A DNA stretch of 64,000 nucleotides from Phenylobacterium sp. GTDB lineage: Bacteria > Pseudomonadota > Alphaproteobacteria > Caulobacterales > Caulobacteraceae. The notes beneath the pieces are model-generated. The model saw only the letters and a list, made by a program, of their open reading frames with translations, was not told where the DNA came from and did not search any database. Shown here piece by piece: positions 19,043 to 27,217 of the stretch; the first letter of the stretch is position 1, and every line of letters starts with the position of its first letter. The DNA is taken from positions 1 to 64,000 of the forward strand of contig NZ_JAUXVZ010000011.1 in assembly GCF_030680185.1 (NCBI RefSeq), in the 5' to 3' direction. The position numbers were made by a program, and so were the translations under genes.

Positions 19043-19876
19043 ATGATCGCGGATCTTGCTGTCGAACTGATCCACGCCACGGTTCAGATCGAGCAGCCGC
19101 TGGGCGACGGAACGCGCACGGTCGGCACCGGGTTCCTGATCAACGCGCCGACCCTGGATGGCCAGCCGCGCACGGTGCTGGTGACCGCCAACCACGTCCT
19201 GCAGCGCATGCCCGGCGTTCAGGCCCGTATCGGCTATCGTATCGCCAATACCGACGGCAGCTGGAGCTATGCGCCGCAGAAGGTCGATATCCGCGACGCT
19301 GATGGCCATCCGCGCTGGACCCAGCATCCGAGCCGCGACGTGGCGGCGATCTCGATCACCGCGCCGCCGGAATTCGCCAAGGCGGCCATCCCCACCGACT
19401 GGCTGGCCGGGGACGAGACCTTCGCCAGCTACGCCGTCGGCGCCGGCGACCAGATGATGGCCCTGGGCTTCCCCCGCGGCCTGTCGGCCAATCCGGCCGG
19501 CTTCCCGATCCTGCGATCGGGGCGCGTGGCCTCGTTCCCGCTAGCGCCGGCTACGGCCTTCCCGACCTTCCTGCTCGACTTCACGGTCTTCCCTGGCAAT
19601 TCCGGGGGCCCGGTGTTCATGGCCGAGGGCGTGCGGCGCAGGCCTGGCGGCGGGGAATCCCAGGAGGTTCAGTTCATCGCCGGCCTGCTGACCCAGCAGG
19701 TGGAGCTGAACAGCGAGCGCCTGGAAATCGGCATCGTCACCCACGCTCGCTACATCCGCGAGACCCTGGCCCTGATGGACAATCCCCTGGCCGAGATCAC
19801 GGTGGCGCAGGGCGACATGGGGGTCGGCGGCGCCAAGGCGGCCTCAGCTCTCGAAGCGGTATCGCCCGACTACTGA
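19043..19876 (+). CDS. Trypsin-like serine protease
   Basis: A 277-residue protease-fold protein with H51 in VTANHV, D99 in PSRDVAAI and S187 in GNSGGP, forming a full catalytic triad. No signal peptide, membrane helix or PDZ domain is visible, so it may be cytoplasmic, unlike DegP. The ATG at 19043 follows a GAGGGGCGTCC region; longer upstream readings lack coding character. A terminator-like hairpin follows 26 bases after the stop. Confidence 0.87.
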   Translation: MIADLAVELIHATVQIEQPLGDGTRTVGTGFLINAPTLDGQPRTVLVTANHVLQRMPGVQARIGYRIANTDGSWSYAPQKVDIRDADGHPRWTQHPSRDVAAISITAPPEFAKAAIPTDWLAGDETFASYAVGAGDQMMALGFPRGLSANPAGFPILRSGRVASFPLAPATAFPTFLLDFTVFPGNSGGPVFMAEGVRRRPGGGESQEVQFIAGLLTQQVELNSERLEIGIVTHARYIRETLALMDNPLAEITVAQGDMGVGGAKAASALEAVSPDY

Positions 19877-19902
19877 GCCCCTTCACAGGCGGCCAGGTAC
19901 AA

Positions 19903-19932
19903 AAAAGGCCCGCGTCGGAACGCGGGCCTTTT
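19903..19932. terminator. Bidirectional rho-independent terminator
   Basis: AAAAGGCCCGCG and CGCGGGCCTTTT pair perfectly around the loop TCGGAA. T-runs on both strands let it end both the trypsin-like gene (plus strand) and the MaoC gene (minus strand), which converge here. Confidence 0.92.
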
Positions 19933-19951
19933 GCCGTTCAAGTGGCTGAAA

Positions 19952-20401
19952 TCAGGCGCCGTAGACGACCGAAATGGTCTCGGCCACGCAGGCCGGCTTG
20001 GTCTCGCCTTCGATCTCGATGGTGCATTCGTTGCGGATCTGCATGCCGCCGGCCTTGGGCTCGGCGCCGATCAGCTTCTGGCGCATGCGCACGCGCTTGC
20101 CGACGCGGACCATGTTGATGAAGCGCACCTTGTCCGAGCCATAGTTGATGCCCCGGGCCACGCCCTTGATCGGCAGCATGCCGGCGCCCAGGAACGGGAT
20201 CAGCGACAGGGTCAGATAGCCGTGGGCGATCGGGCCGCCCATTTCCTTGGTCGCTCGCTCCACATCGACGTGGATCCACTGATGGTCGCCGGTGGCTTCG
20301 GCGAACTGGTTCACCCGCTCCTGGGTGATCTCGACCCAGTCCGACACGCCGACTTCCTGGCCGACCAGGCCAGGCAGATCCTTGAATTCCACCGGATTCA
20401 T
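19952..20401 (-). CDS. MaoC-like (R)-specific enoyl-CoA hydratase
   Basis: A 149-residue hot-dog fold protein. The hydratase 2 motif FAEATGDHQWIHVDVERATKEMGGPIAHGYLTLSLIP is complete, with the catalytic Asp and His in GDHQWIH. It probably hydrates enoyl-CoA to (R)-3-hydroxyacyl-CoA, as in PhaJ-type proteins. The start MNPVEFKDL at 20401 gives the usual N-terminus. It lies 89 bases downstream of the acyl-CoA synthetase on the same strand. Confidence 0.92.
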   Translation of the reverse strand: MNPVEFKDLPGLVGQEVGVSDWVEITQERVNQFAEATGDHQWIHVDVERATKEMGGPIAHGYLTLSLIPFLGAGMLPIKGVARGINYGSDKVRFINMVRVGKRVRMRQKLIGAEPKAGGMQIRNECTIEIEGETKPACVAETISVVYGA

Positions 20402-20490
20402 CGCTTGCTCCCTAAAGGTTTGAAACAGGTGTTCGGGTCTATCACCTGGGGCGGCGCGGGCAAGGGCGCACCGCGCGCGCCTCTCACGCC

Positions 20491-22029
20491 TCAGACGATC
20501 TTGGAGCCCTCCTTGCCCCAATAGGCGTCGCGGATCAGGCGCTTATAGAGCTTGCCCGTCGGGTGGCGGGGCAGTTCGGCCATGAAGTCCAGCATACGCG
20601 GCGATTTCACATGGCTGAGATTGGCCCGGCAGAAGGCCATCAGCTCGGCGCGCAGGTCATCCCCGGCGTCGGCCCAGTTCATGGGCTGGATGACGGCGAC
20701 GACCTTTTCGCCCATCTCCTCGTCGGGCGCGCCGACCACGGCGGCGTCGGCCACCTTGGGATGGGTGATCAGCAGGTTTTCCAGCTCCTGGGGATAGATG
20801 TTCACCCCGCCGGAAATGATCATGAAGCTCTTGCGGTCGGTGAGGTAGAGGAAGCCGTCCTCGTCCAGCCAGCCCACATCGCCCAGCGTTGTCCAGCCGT
20901 GCTGGTTCGTGTTCTCGGCCACCTTGTCGGGCGCGTTGTGGTAGCTCAGCGGCGTGCCGCCGGAGAAATAGACCACCCCTTCGGTGCGCGGCGGCAGGGG
21001 CTCGCCATCATCGCCGCAGATCTTTACCTCGGCGGTCGTGCCCTTGCCCACCGAGCCCTTGTGGGCCAGCCAGTCGTGCGGGCCGATGTGGCAGAAGCCG
21101 TTCCCCTCGCTGCCGGCATAGTATTCGTGGATGATCGGACCCCACCATTCCATCATCTGCTCCTTCACCGGGATGGGGCAGGGGGCGGCGGCGTGCACCG
21201 CCGACTTCATGGACGAGATGTCGTAGCGGGTGCGGACCTCCGGCGGCAGTTTCAGCATCCGCACGAAGTGGGTGGGGACGAACTGGCCGCAGTCGATCCT
21301 GTACTTTTCGATGAGCTGCAGGGCGTGCTCGGGATCGAACTTCTCCATCACCACCACCGTGCCCCCGAGGCGCTGGTAGCCCATGCACCAGCGCAGCGGC
21401 GCGGCGTGATAGAGGGGCGCCGGCGACAGATAGGTCCCGTCCGGCGGGAAGCCGAACATGTGCTCGGCCATCATGGAGAGCGCATTGGGGGCGTCGATCG
21501 GGCCGCCGGTCAGGGGCGGCTTGATCCCCTTGGGCCGGCCGGTGGTGCCCGACGAATAGAGCATATCGGCGCCGGCGGTCTCATCGGCGATCGGAGTCTG
21601 GGGCATCTTGGCCCGGGCGGCCTCGAAGCTCTCATAGGGCGCGCGGGCCTCGCCCACCATGAAGAGCTTCACCCCGGGCAGCAGGGCCGGAAGTTCATCG
21701 ACCACCGGGCCCACGCCGGCTGAGGTGATCAGCACCTGGGCGGCGCAATCGCCCATGATGTATTCGATCTCGCCGGCCGTCAGCTTGGACGAGATGCAGG
21801 CGTAATAAAGGCCGGCCCGCTGGGCGGCCCAGGCGACCTCGAAAAAGCGCGGGTGATTTTCCATCAGGATGGCGATCACGTCGCCGGCCTTAAGGCCCAG
21901 CTCGCGAAACAGCTGCGCGCCCTGGTTGGAGCGGGCCTCCAGCTGGCCGTAGGTGACGCTCTCGCCGGAGCTGGCCATGATGTAGGCGGCGCGCTCGGGA
22001 TGGGACTTCGCGTGATGCGACGGATGCAT
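20491..22029 (-). CDS. Acyl-CoA synthetase (AMP-forming, FadD-like)
   Basis: A 512-residue ANL-superfamily ligase. It shows the P-loop YSSGTTGRPKG (about 160-170), YYAGSEGNG, TLGDVGWLDEDGFLYLTDR and the catalytic C-terminal lysine in HPTGKLYKR. It activates a carboxylic acid to its acyl-CoA through an acyl-AMP. The substrate cannot be read from sequence; neighbouring MaoC and enoyl-CoA hydratase genes suggest fatty-acid or aliphatic-acid breakdown. Confidence 0.94.
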   Translation of the reverse strand: MHPSHHAKSHPERAAYIMASSGESVTYGQLEARSNQGAQLFRELGLKAGDVIAILMENHPRFFEVAWAAQRAGLYYACISSKLTAGEIEYIMGDCAAQVLITSAGVGPVVDELPALLPGVKLFMVGEARAPYESFEAARAKMPQTPIADETAGADMLYSSGTTGRPKGIKPPLTGGPIDAPNALSMMAEHMFGFPPDGTYLSPAPLYHAAPLRWCMGYQRLGGTVVVMEKFDPEHALQLIEKYRIDCGQFVPTHFVRMLKLPPEVRTRYDISSMKSAVHAAAPCPIPVKEQMMEWWGPIIHEYYAGSEGNGFCHIGPHDWLAHKGSVGKGTTAEVKICGDDGEPLPPRTEGVVYFSGGTPLSYHNAPDKVAENTNQHGWTTLGDVGWLDEDGFLYLTDRKSFMIISGGVNIYPQELENLLITHPKVADAAVVGAPDEEMGEKVVAVIQPMNWADAGDDLRAELMAFCRANLSHVKSPRMLDFMAELPRHPTGKLYKRLIRDAYWGKEGSKIV

Positions 22030-22180
22030 GGGCCTGTGTTTCCTCCGGGCCGCAGCCCTCTTCGTCGGGGCCGTCGGCGCGCTTTAAATGATCACTGTTC
22101 AGGTATGATGGGGTGCTTGACCTCCCGTCCGTCAAGCGGCTCCGATAGCGGAAATCCGACAAAGCGAACGGGAGACGCCC

Positions 22181-23074
22181 ATGCCAGTCCAGGCCCTTGC
22201 CGACTTCGAGACCCTGAAGCTCGAACTGGAGGACGGGATCGCTCAGCTGACCCTGAACCGGCCGGAAAAGCTAAACGCCTTCAACCCGTTGATGAATCGG
22301 GAGCTGATCGCGGCCTTCGATCTCACCGACGCGACCGATGATGTGCGCGCCGTGATCGTCACGGGCGCGGGCCGCGGCTTCTGCGCCGGCGCTGACCTCG
22401 CCGGCGGCGGCTCGACCTTCGATTTCGACAGCCGCGAGGCCGATCCGCTCGGCCAGCGGACGGAGTCGGGGGTCTATCGCGACGGCGGCGGCCTCGTCTC
22501 CCTGCGCATCTATGAGAGCCTCAAGCCGGTCATTGCAGCGGTCAATGGCGCGGCGGTGGGGGTGGGGGCGACCATGCAGCTGCCGATGGATATCCGGCTG
22601 GCGTCCACCGAGGCGCGGTTCGGCTTCGTCTTCGCCCGTCGGGGGATTACGCCCGAGGCCTGCTCGTCCTGGTTCCTGCCCCGGCTGGTGGGCATGCAGA
22701 CGGCCCTGGAGTGGTGCTATTCCGGCCGTGTCTTCGGCGCCCAGGAGGCCCTGGAGCGCGGCCTTGTCCGTTCGCTGCATGTGCCCGACGAGCTTCTGCC
22801 CGCCGCCCGCGCCCTGGCCCGCGAGATCGTCGACAACGCCGCCCCGGTCTCGGTGGCCCTGACCCGTCAGCTCATGTGGCGGATGGCCGGCGCCGAGCAT
22901 CCAATGATCGCCCACAGGGCCGACAGCCGCGGCATCCAGGCCCGGGGCGCCTCGGCCGACTCCAAGGAAGGCGTCGAGTCTTTCCTCCAGAAGCGACCGC
23001 CGGCCTTCCCGGACAAGGTCTCCGATGGCCTCCCCGACATCTGGCCGAACTGGACGCCGCCAGGATTTTCCTAA
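22181..23074 (+). CDS. Enoyl-CoA hydratase/isomerase family protein
   Basis: A 297-residue crotonase-fold enzyme. LTLNRPEKLNAFN, the oxyanion-hole segment GAGRGFCAGADL and AAVNGAAVGVGATMQLPMDIRLAS are visible. The usual second catalytic Glu falls in FARRGITPEACSSW. The length is slightly above the crotonase norm because of a C-terminal extension. It is divergent from the acyl-CoA synthetase, so both may share a control region (22030-22180), which contains AATGATCACTGTTCA but no clear known operator. Confidence 0.93.
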   Translation: MPVQALADFETLKLELEDGIAQLTLNRPEKLNAFNPLMNRELIAAFDLTDATDDVRAVIVTGAGRGFCAGADLAGGGSTFDFDSREADPLGQRTESGVYRDGGGLVSLRIYESLKPVIAAVNGAAVGVGATMQLPMDIRLASTEARFGFVFARRGITPEACSSWFLPRLVGMQTALEWCYSGRVFGAQEALERGLVRSLHVPDELLPAARALAREIVDNAAPVSVALTRQLMWRMAGAEHPMIAHRADSRGIQARGASADSKEGVESFLQKRPPAFPDKVSDGLPDIWPNWTPPGFS

Positions 23075-23132
23075 CCAGGGGCTTCGGGGCGGGAACCCAT
23101 GGTTAACGCCCCTGTGATGGAGTGCGAGTCTG

Positions 23133-24347
23133 ATGAACCAGAGCGCGCCCTTGCCTGACGATTCGCCGCCGCAGCGCTTCCGCGCCCGCGGGGCCCTGCT
23201 GCGACGACTGGCCGACGTGGTCTGCCTGCCCTCCAGCCGCGTCAACGCCTTCGAGCGCTCGGTCACCGCCGACCTGCTGATCGAGATGCTGCGGGACGCC
23301 TCGCCCGAGGAACGGACCCGGGTGGCCCGCCGCCTGGCGGGGCTGGCCGAGGTTCCGGCCCAGCTCGCCCGCCTCCTGCTGCGCGACGAGGTTGAGGTGG
23401 CCCGGCCGCTGCTCGCCGACTGCGACAGCCTGTCTGACGCCGAGTTGCTGGACTGCGTCCGCATGGCCGGCTCGGAGCACCGGCTGATGATTGCGGCGCG
23501 CAAGGCCCTCACCGAGGTGGTGGCCGAGGCCCTCGTGGCGTCTGGCGAAATGCCGGTGATCGACACCCTGCTGGCCAATCGCGAGGCCCGGCTTGGCCAT
23601 GCAAGCCTGGAGGCGCTCGTCGCCATCAGCCGCGACGCCCCCCACTTGGCGCCGGCCTTGCTGCGCAGGCCCGAACTGCGCCCGGCTCAGGCCTATGTGC
23701 TGTTCTGGTGGGCCGACCATGAGGCGCGCCGGACGATCCTGCAACGCTTCGCCGTGTCGCGGGAAATCCTGCAGGACGCCGCCGGCGACATCTTCCCCAT
23801 GGCGGCGGAGGAGGGCTGGCAGGACCCGATGTCGCGCAAGGCCCTGCAGTTCATCGAGCGGCGCCAGCGCAACCGGGCCGCGATCGAAAAGAGCCCCTTC
23901 GCCAGCCTGGAGGCGGCGGTTTCGGCGGCCCAGCACGGCATGACCCGCGAAGTGGCCGAGGAAATTTCCTATCTGTCCGGCCTCAAGCCCATGACCGGGG
24001 CCAAGATGTTCACCGACCCCGGCGGGGAGGCCTTGGCCATTCTCTGCAAGGCGACGGGCCTGCCGCGTAACGCCCTGCGCGCGCTCTGGCGTGGGCTGCG
24101 CCGGCCTGAGACCGATCCAGACGGTCAGCCGAATGCGGCTTTTGAACGCACCCTCCTGATTTACGACATGCTGGCTGTGGACCGGGCGCAGACTGTCCTG
24201 CGCTACTGGAACTGGTCGCTGTCCTCGGCGCTTACGCCGGACTTGCTGCGCGCCATTCGAGACGGCGACGACAGCGCGATCGATGAATACTCCCTGCCGC
24301 AGCGGGCTGCGATGCTGGCCTTCTCTAAGGAATTCGGCCGCAACTAG
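23133..24347 (+). CDS. DUF2336 domain protein
   Basis: A 404-residue, all-helical cytoplasmic protein with no signal peptide. Repeating short helices (ALLRRLADVVCLPSSRVNAFERSVTADLLIEML, EVPAQLARLLLRDEVEVARPLL, LPRNALRALWRGL) fit the DUF2336 family, which is common in Caulobacterales and resembles HEAT-like repeat proteins. No enzymatic motifs are present. Another DUF2336 gene lies at 37932-39029. The function is unknown. Confidence 0.85.
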   Translation: MNQSAPLPDDSPPQRFRARGALLRRLADVVCLPSSRVNAFERSVTADLLIEMLRDASPEERTRVARRLAGLAEVPAQLARLLLRDEVEVARPLLADCDSLSDAELLDCVRMAGSEHRLMIAARKALTEVVAEALVASGEMPVIDTLLANREARLGHASLEALVAISRDAPHLAPALLRRPELRPAQAYVLFWWADHEARRTILQRFAVSREILQDAAGDIFPMAAEEGWQDPMSRKALQFIERRQRNRAAIEKSPFASLEAAVSAAQHGMTREVAEEISYLSGLKPMTGAKMFTDPGGEALAILCKATGLPRNALRALWRGLRRPETDPDGQPNAAFERTLLIYDMLAVDRAQTVLRYWNWSLSSALTPDLLRAIRDGDDSAIDEYSLPQRAAMLAFSKEFGRN

Positions 24348-24566
24348 GCTGCGCCGCCAAATTATAGCCGCCCATACCAAATCAGCGCTATTTCACAGAC
24401 CCGGGCTACTCAACTAGGGCATGTGTTCAGGTCCTGAAGCCCCGACCAAAGACATATTGGTCCTCGGCTGCTCTTGTGTCGGTTCCTCGCCAGAGTTAAG
24501 TAGCTGACAACTGATCTGGGAATCAGATGTTGTGGCGCGCCCCTAGCGTCGTTCTGGGTAGAACAA

Positions 24567-24986
24567 ATGGACGAGAAAACAGAAGTCATCGAGATGACGG
24601 CTGACATTGTGTCGGCCTATGTCGGCAATAATTCGGTGGCTGCGGCTGACCTGCCGAACCTGATCCAAGCGGTGCATCGCGCTCTGGCCGGGATCACCAG
24701 CGCGCCGGAAGCTGTTGAAGCGCCGCCGAAGGAGCCGGCCGTTCCTGTCCGCCGCTCGATCACGCCGGACTTCCTCATCTGCCTTGAGGATGGTCGCAAG
24801 TTCAAGTCGCTGAAGCGGCACCTGCGGACCAAGTACAATATGAGCCCCGAAGAATACCGGGCCAAATGGGGTCTGCCTAAGGACTATCCTATGGTCGCGC
24901 CGAACTATGCCAAGGCGCGTTCGGACCTGGCCAAGCAGATGGGCCTCGGCCAAGGCGGCCGTCAGGCCGCTCGCAAGAAGCGCTAA
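24567..24986 (+). CDS. mucR: MucR/Ros-family transcriptional regulator
   Basis: A 139-residue regulator. The N-terminal part (about 1-60) is an oligomerisation region ([14 protein letters not shown]...LPNLIQAVH). The Ros/MucR DNA-binding domain follows ([15 protein letters not shown] ... [14 protein letters not shown]), and the basic tail ends GQAARKKR-like. MucR proteins in Caulobacterales act with SciP in cell-cycle transcription. The second zinc Cys is Asp (C72-x-x-D75), and after H85 the usual His is replaced by K89/Y90, so zinc binding is doubtful. A strong terminator follows. Confidence 0.92.
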   Translation: MDEKTEVIEMTADIVSAYVGNNSVAAADLPNLIQAVHRALAGITSAPEAVEAPPKEPAVPVRRSITPDFLICLEDGRKFKSLKRHLRTKYNMSPEEYRAKWGLPKDYPMVAPNYAKARSDLAKQMGLGQGGRQAARKKR

Positions 24987-25028
24987 GGCGCCTCGCCCCG
25001 TCAGGGGCGCACGGCCTTCAGGTTATCG

Positions 25029-25061
25029 AAAGCGCCCGCCTCGCATGAGGCGGGCGCTTTT
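25029..25061 (+). terminator. Rho-independent terminator after mucR
   Basis: A perfect 14-base-pair stem (AAAGCGCCCGCCTC with GAGGCGGGCGCTTT) closes the loop GCAT and is followed by T. It lies 43 bases after the mucR stop. Confidence 0.92.
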
Positions 25062-25174
25062 GTGTTGCAAACCGGTTTCTTGTCGCAACAGACCGATTTC
25101 GTCTTGCCCTCGATTCGCCATACAGGCGATAAGTGATTCGTCGTGATTCCAAGGGGTTGTTAAGGAATCCAAAC

Positions 25175-25666
25175 ATGGCGGCGCAAATCGGGACTTCGGC
25201 CGCGGCCGCTCGTGCTCATGAAGAGATGTACAGCTATTGGGCTGGGCTTCGCCGGGGCGCGCGTCTGCCTGGGCGCAGCGATGTCGATCCAGCGGCGCTG
25301 AAGCGCCTGCTGCCGACGGTCAGCCTGATCGATGTTCAGCGTGAGCCGCTGGACTTCCGTGTCCGGCTGGCCGGCACGGGCCTTTACAGCGTCTTTGGTC
25401 GCGAGATCACCGGCCGCGGGCTCACCGATGTCTATAACGCCGCGGCGGCGGACTACTGGCACAAGGAGCTGGCCGCGGTGGTCGAGGAGCGTCGGGCCGG
25501 CGTGGGCGTCCATTCCCTGTCCTGGCGCGGCGCCAGCCATCTTTCCATTCTCTGGCTGCGGCTGCCCCTGGCCTCCAACGGGCGCGATGTGGACATGATC
25601 CTCGGCTATGACACGGTCGTCGGCGTCCAGAACGAGCCGGGCTTCTCCGGCATTCGCGCCGCCTGA
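25175..25666 (+). CDS. PAS_5 domain protein
   Basis: A 163-residue soluble protein. LRRGARLPGRSDVDPAALKRLLPTVSLIDVQ, PLDFRVRLAGTGLYSVFGREITGRGL and a C-terminal strand set match the PAS_5 family, common in alphaproteobacteria. These proteins bind unknown small molecules or partners and usually carry no output domain, as here. The ATG at 25175 gives the usual length. It stands alone between the mucR terminator and the convergent sufE gene. Confidence 0.85.
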   Translation: MAAQIGTSAAAARAHEEMYSYWAGLRRGARLPGRSDVDPAALKRLLPTVSLIDVQREPLDFRVRLAGTGLYSVFGREITGRGLTDVYNAAAADYWHKELAAVVEERRAGVGVHSLSWRGASHLSILWLRLPLASNGRDVDMILGYDTVVGVQNEPGFSGIRAA

Positions 25667-25676
25667 AATCTCACAT

Positions 25677-26108
25677 CTAGCTGTTGGCGGCGTTCAGCGC
25701 CTCGGCGTCACGGCCGATCCGCTGAGCCATGGCCGCCAGGCCGTTGGAGCGCTGGGTCGACAGGGCGCCGGCCAGGCCCAGCCGCTGGAAGGCGGCCTTG
25801 ATGTCGAAGCTGATGATCTCGGCCGGGCGCCGGTCGGAAAATAGCCGCAGCAGGATCGCGATCAGGCCCCGAACGATGTGGGCGTCGGAATCCCCGCGAA
25901 ACCGAACCGTCCCATCCCCCTGAGGTTCGGTGACCAGCCAGACCTGGCTGGCGCATCCCCGAACCTTGTTGGCCTCCGATCGCTCAGCCTCGGTCAAGGG
26001 GGCGAGATCGCCGCCCAGCTCGATCACATAGCGATAGCGCTCTTCCCAGTCGCCCAGCAGGTCGAACTCTTCGGCCAGGTCGTCGAGGGTCTTTTGAATG
26101 CCGGACAT
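25677..26108 (-). CDS. sufE: SufE cysteine-desulfurase partner
   Basis: A 143-residue protein. DLAEEFDLLGDWEERYRYVIELG, the active-site cysteine in NKVRGCASQVWL and the C-terminal LSTQRSNGLAAMAQRIG are characteristic of SufE. SufE accepts sulfur from SufS for Fe-S cluster assembly in the cytoplasm. No other suf gene is nearby, which is common for SufE copies in alphaproteobacteria. The start MSGIQKTLDDL at 26108 was chosen over a longer reading. Confidence 0.95.
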   Translation of the reverse strand: MSGIQKTLDDLAEEFDLLGDWEERYRYVIELGGDLAPLTEAERSEANKVRGCASQVWLVTEPQGDGTVRFRGDSDAHIVRGLIAILLRLFSDRRPAEIISFDIKAAFQRLGLAGALSTQRSNGLAAMAQRIGRDAEALNAANS

Positions 26109-26157
26109 GCGGCTGCACTTAAGCCCCCGACCCTGGCTGCGCAACGCCGGGCGCGTA

Positions 26158-26985
26158 TCAGCCCGCCGGGGCCGGCACGCGGACCCTGGCGCAGAGACCG
26201 CCCTCCGTGCGCGACGTCAGGGTCAGACTGCCGCCCATGCCTTTGCAGAGCATGAAGGCCAGGGGGAGGCCAAGGCCGGCCCCCTCCCGTCGGCGGATGA
26301 GGGCGTTCTCCCCCTGCTCGAACGGGCGTAGCAGGCGCGGAATGTCCCGGGGATCGACCCCTGGTCCCTGATCGATGATGTCGATCCGCACCTCGCCGTC
26401 CCAGAGCGTGGCCTCGATACGGATCTCGCCGCCATCCGCGCCGTGAACGATCGCATTGGACAGCAGAGCCGCGAGCGCTGTGCGGAGCCCCTTGGGATCG
26501 GCGATCACATCGGGCAGGGCGCCCTGACCAGCCACCACCACCTCGGCCTTGCGGGCGCGCATCTCGTCGGCCAGGCCGTCCAGAACATCGTCCAGCACGT
26601 GGTCGAGGGGCTCGCGACGGGCGGCGAGATCGGCCGCGCCGCTTTCCAAGCGGGCGATCTCCAGCACCTGGTTGGACAGCGCCAGCAGCTTCTGGCCGCT
26701 ATCGCGAATGAGGTTGGCGTAGTCCTTGTACTCTGGCGCGCCCAGGGGACCGTAGATCTCGGCGCTGATCAGCTCCGAAAAGCCGAGGATCGAATTCAGT
26801 GGGGTGCGCAGTTCGTGGCTGACCATGCGCAGGAATGACCGACGATACTCCTCGGCGCGGGATTCCAGCCGCAGATGCGCCGCCCGGCGCGCCTGACGCA
26901 GCTCCGCGGCCCGCTCGCGGCGGCGGCTGTCACTCTCGGGGCTCGTGGAGGGCGCCTCGCGGCGCCTGGAGGCCGCATCGGCCAT
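26158..26985 (-). CDS. Soluble PdhS-type sensor histidine kinase
   Basis: A 275-residue kinase without membrane helices or an obvious input domain. The first 45 residues are highly charged and probably a coiled coil. HisKA has H57 in MVSHELRTPLNSILGFSELI, and the HATPase domain shows LLSNAI, DQGPGVDP and GAGLGLPLA. HisKA sequence (ISAEIYGPLGAPEYKDYANLIRDSG) resembles the PleC/DivJ/PdhS group. It is divergent from a DivJ-like kinase gene 232 bases away. Confidence 0.88.
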   Translation of the reverse strand: MADAASRRREAPSTSPESDSRRRERAAELRQARRAAHLRLESRAEEYRRSFLRMVSHELRTPLNSILGFSELISAEIYGPLGAPEYKDYANLIRDSGQKLLALSNQVLEIARLESGAADLAARREPLDHVLDDVLDGLADEMRARKAEVVVAGQGALPDVIADPKGLRTALAALLSNAIVHGADGGEIRIEATLWDGEVRIDIIDQGPGVDPRDIPRLLRPFEQGENALIRRREGAGLGLPLAFMLCKGMGGSLTLTSRTEGGLCARVRVPAPAG

Positions 26986-27217
26986 GGCGGTCGGCTCTCT
27001 CGTTGGGGAAACCGCCAGACTGGGGCCGCCGGGCTTACGAATTCGTTTCCCCCTGCGACGAGGCGTCGCGCCCCCCGCTTGGATCTGGCCGGTTAACCAC
27101 GTCTGGCCCAGCTTGGGCGGCCTGCGACCCCATGGCTGTCGCCCAGGGCGCGAGCAGGCTCGCTAGACGGGGGAGCCGAAGCTAGAGTCTCACGTTATTG
27201 TTCAACGATTCCACCAC

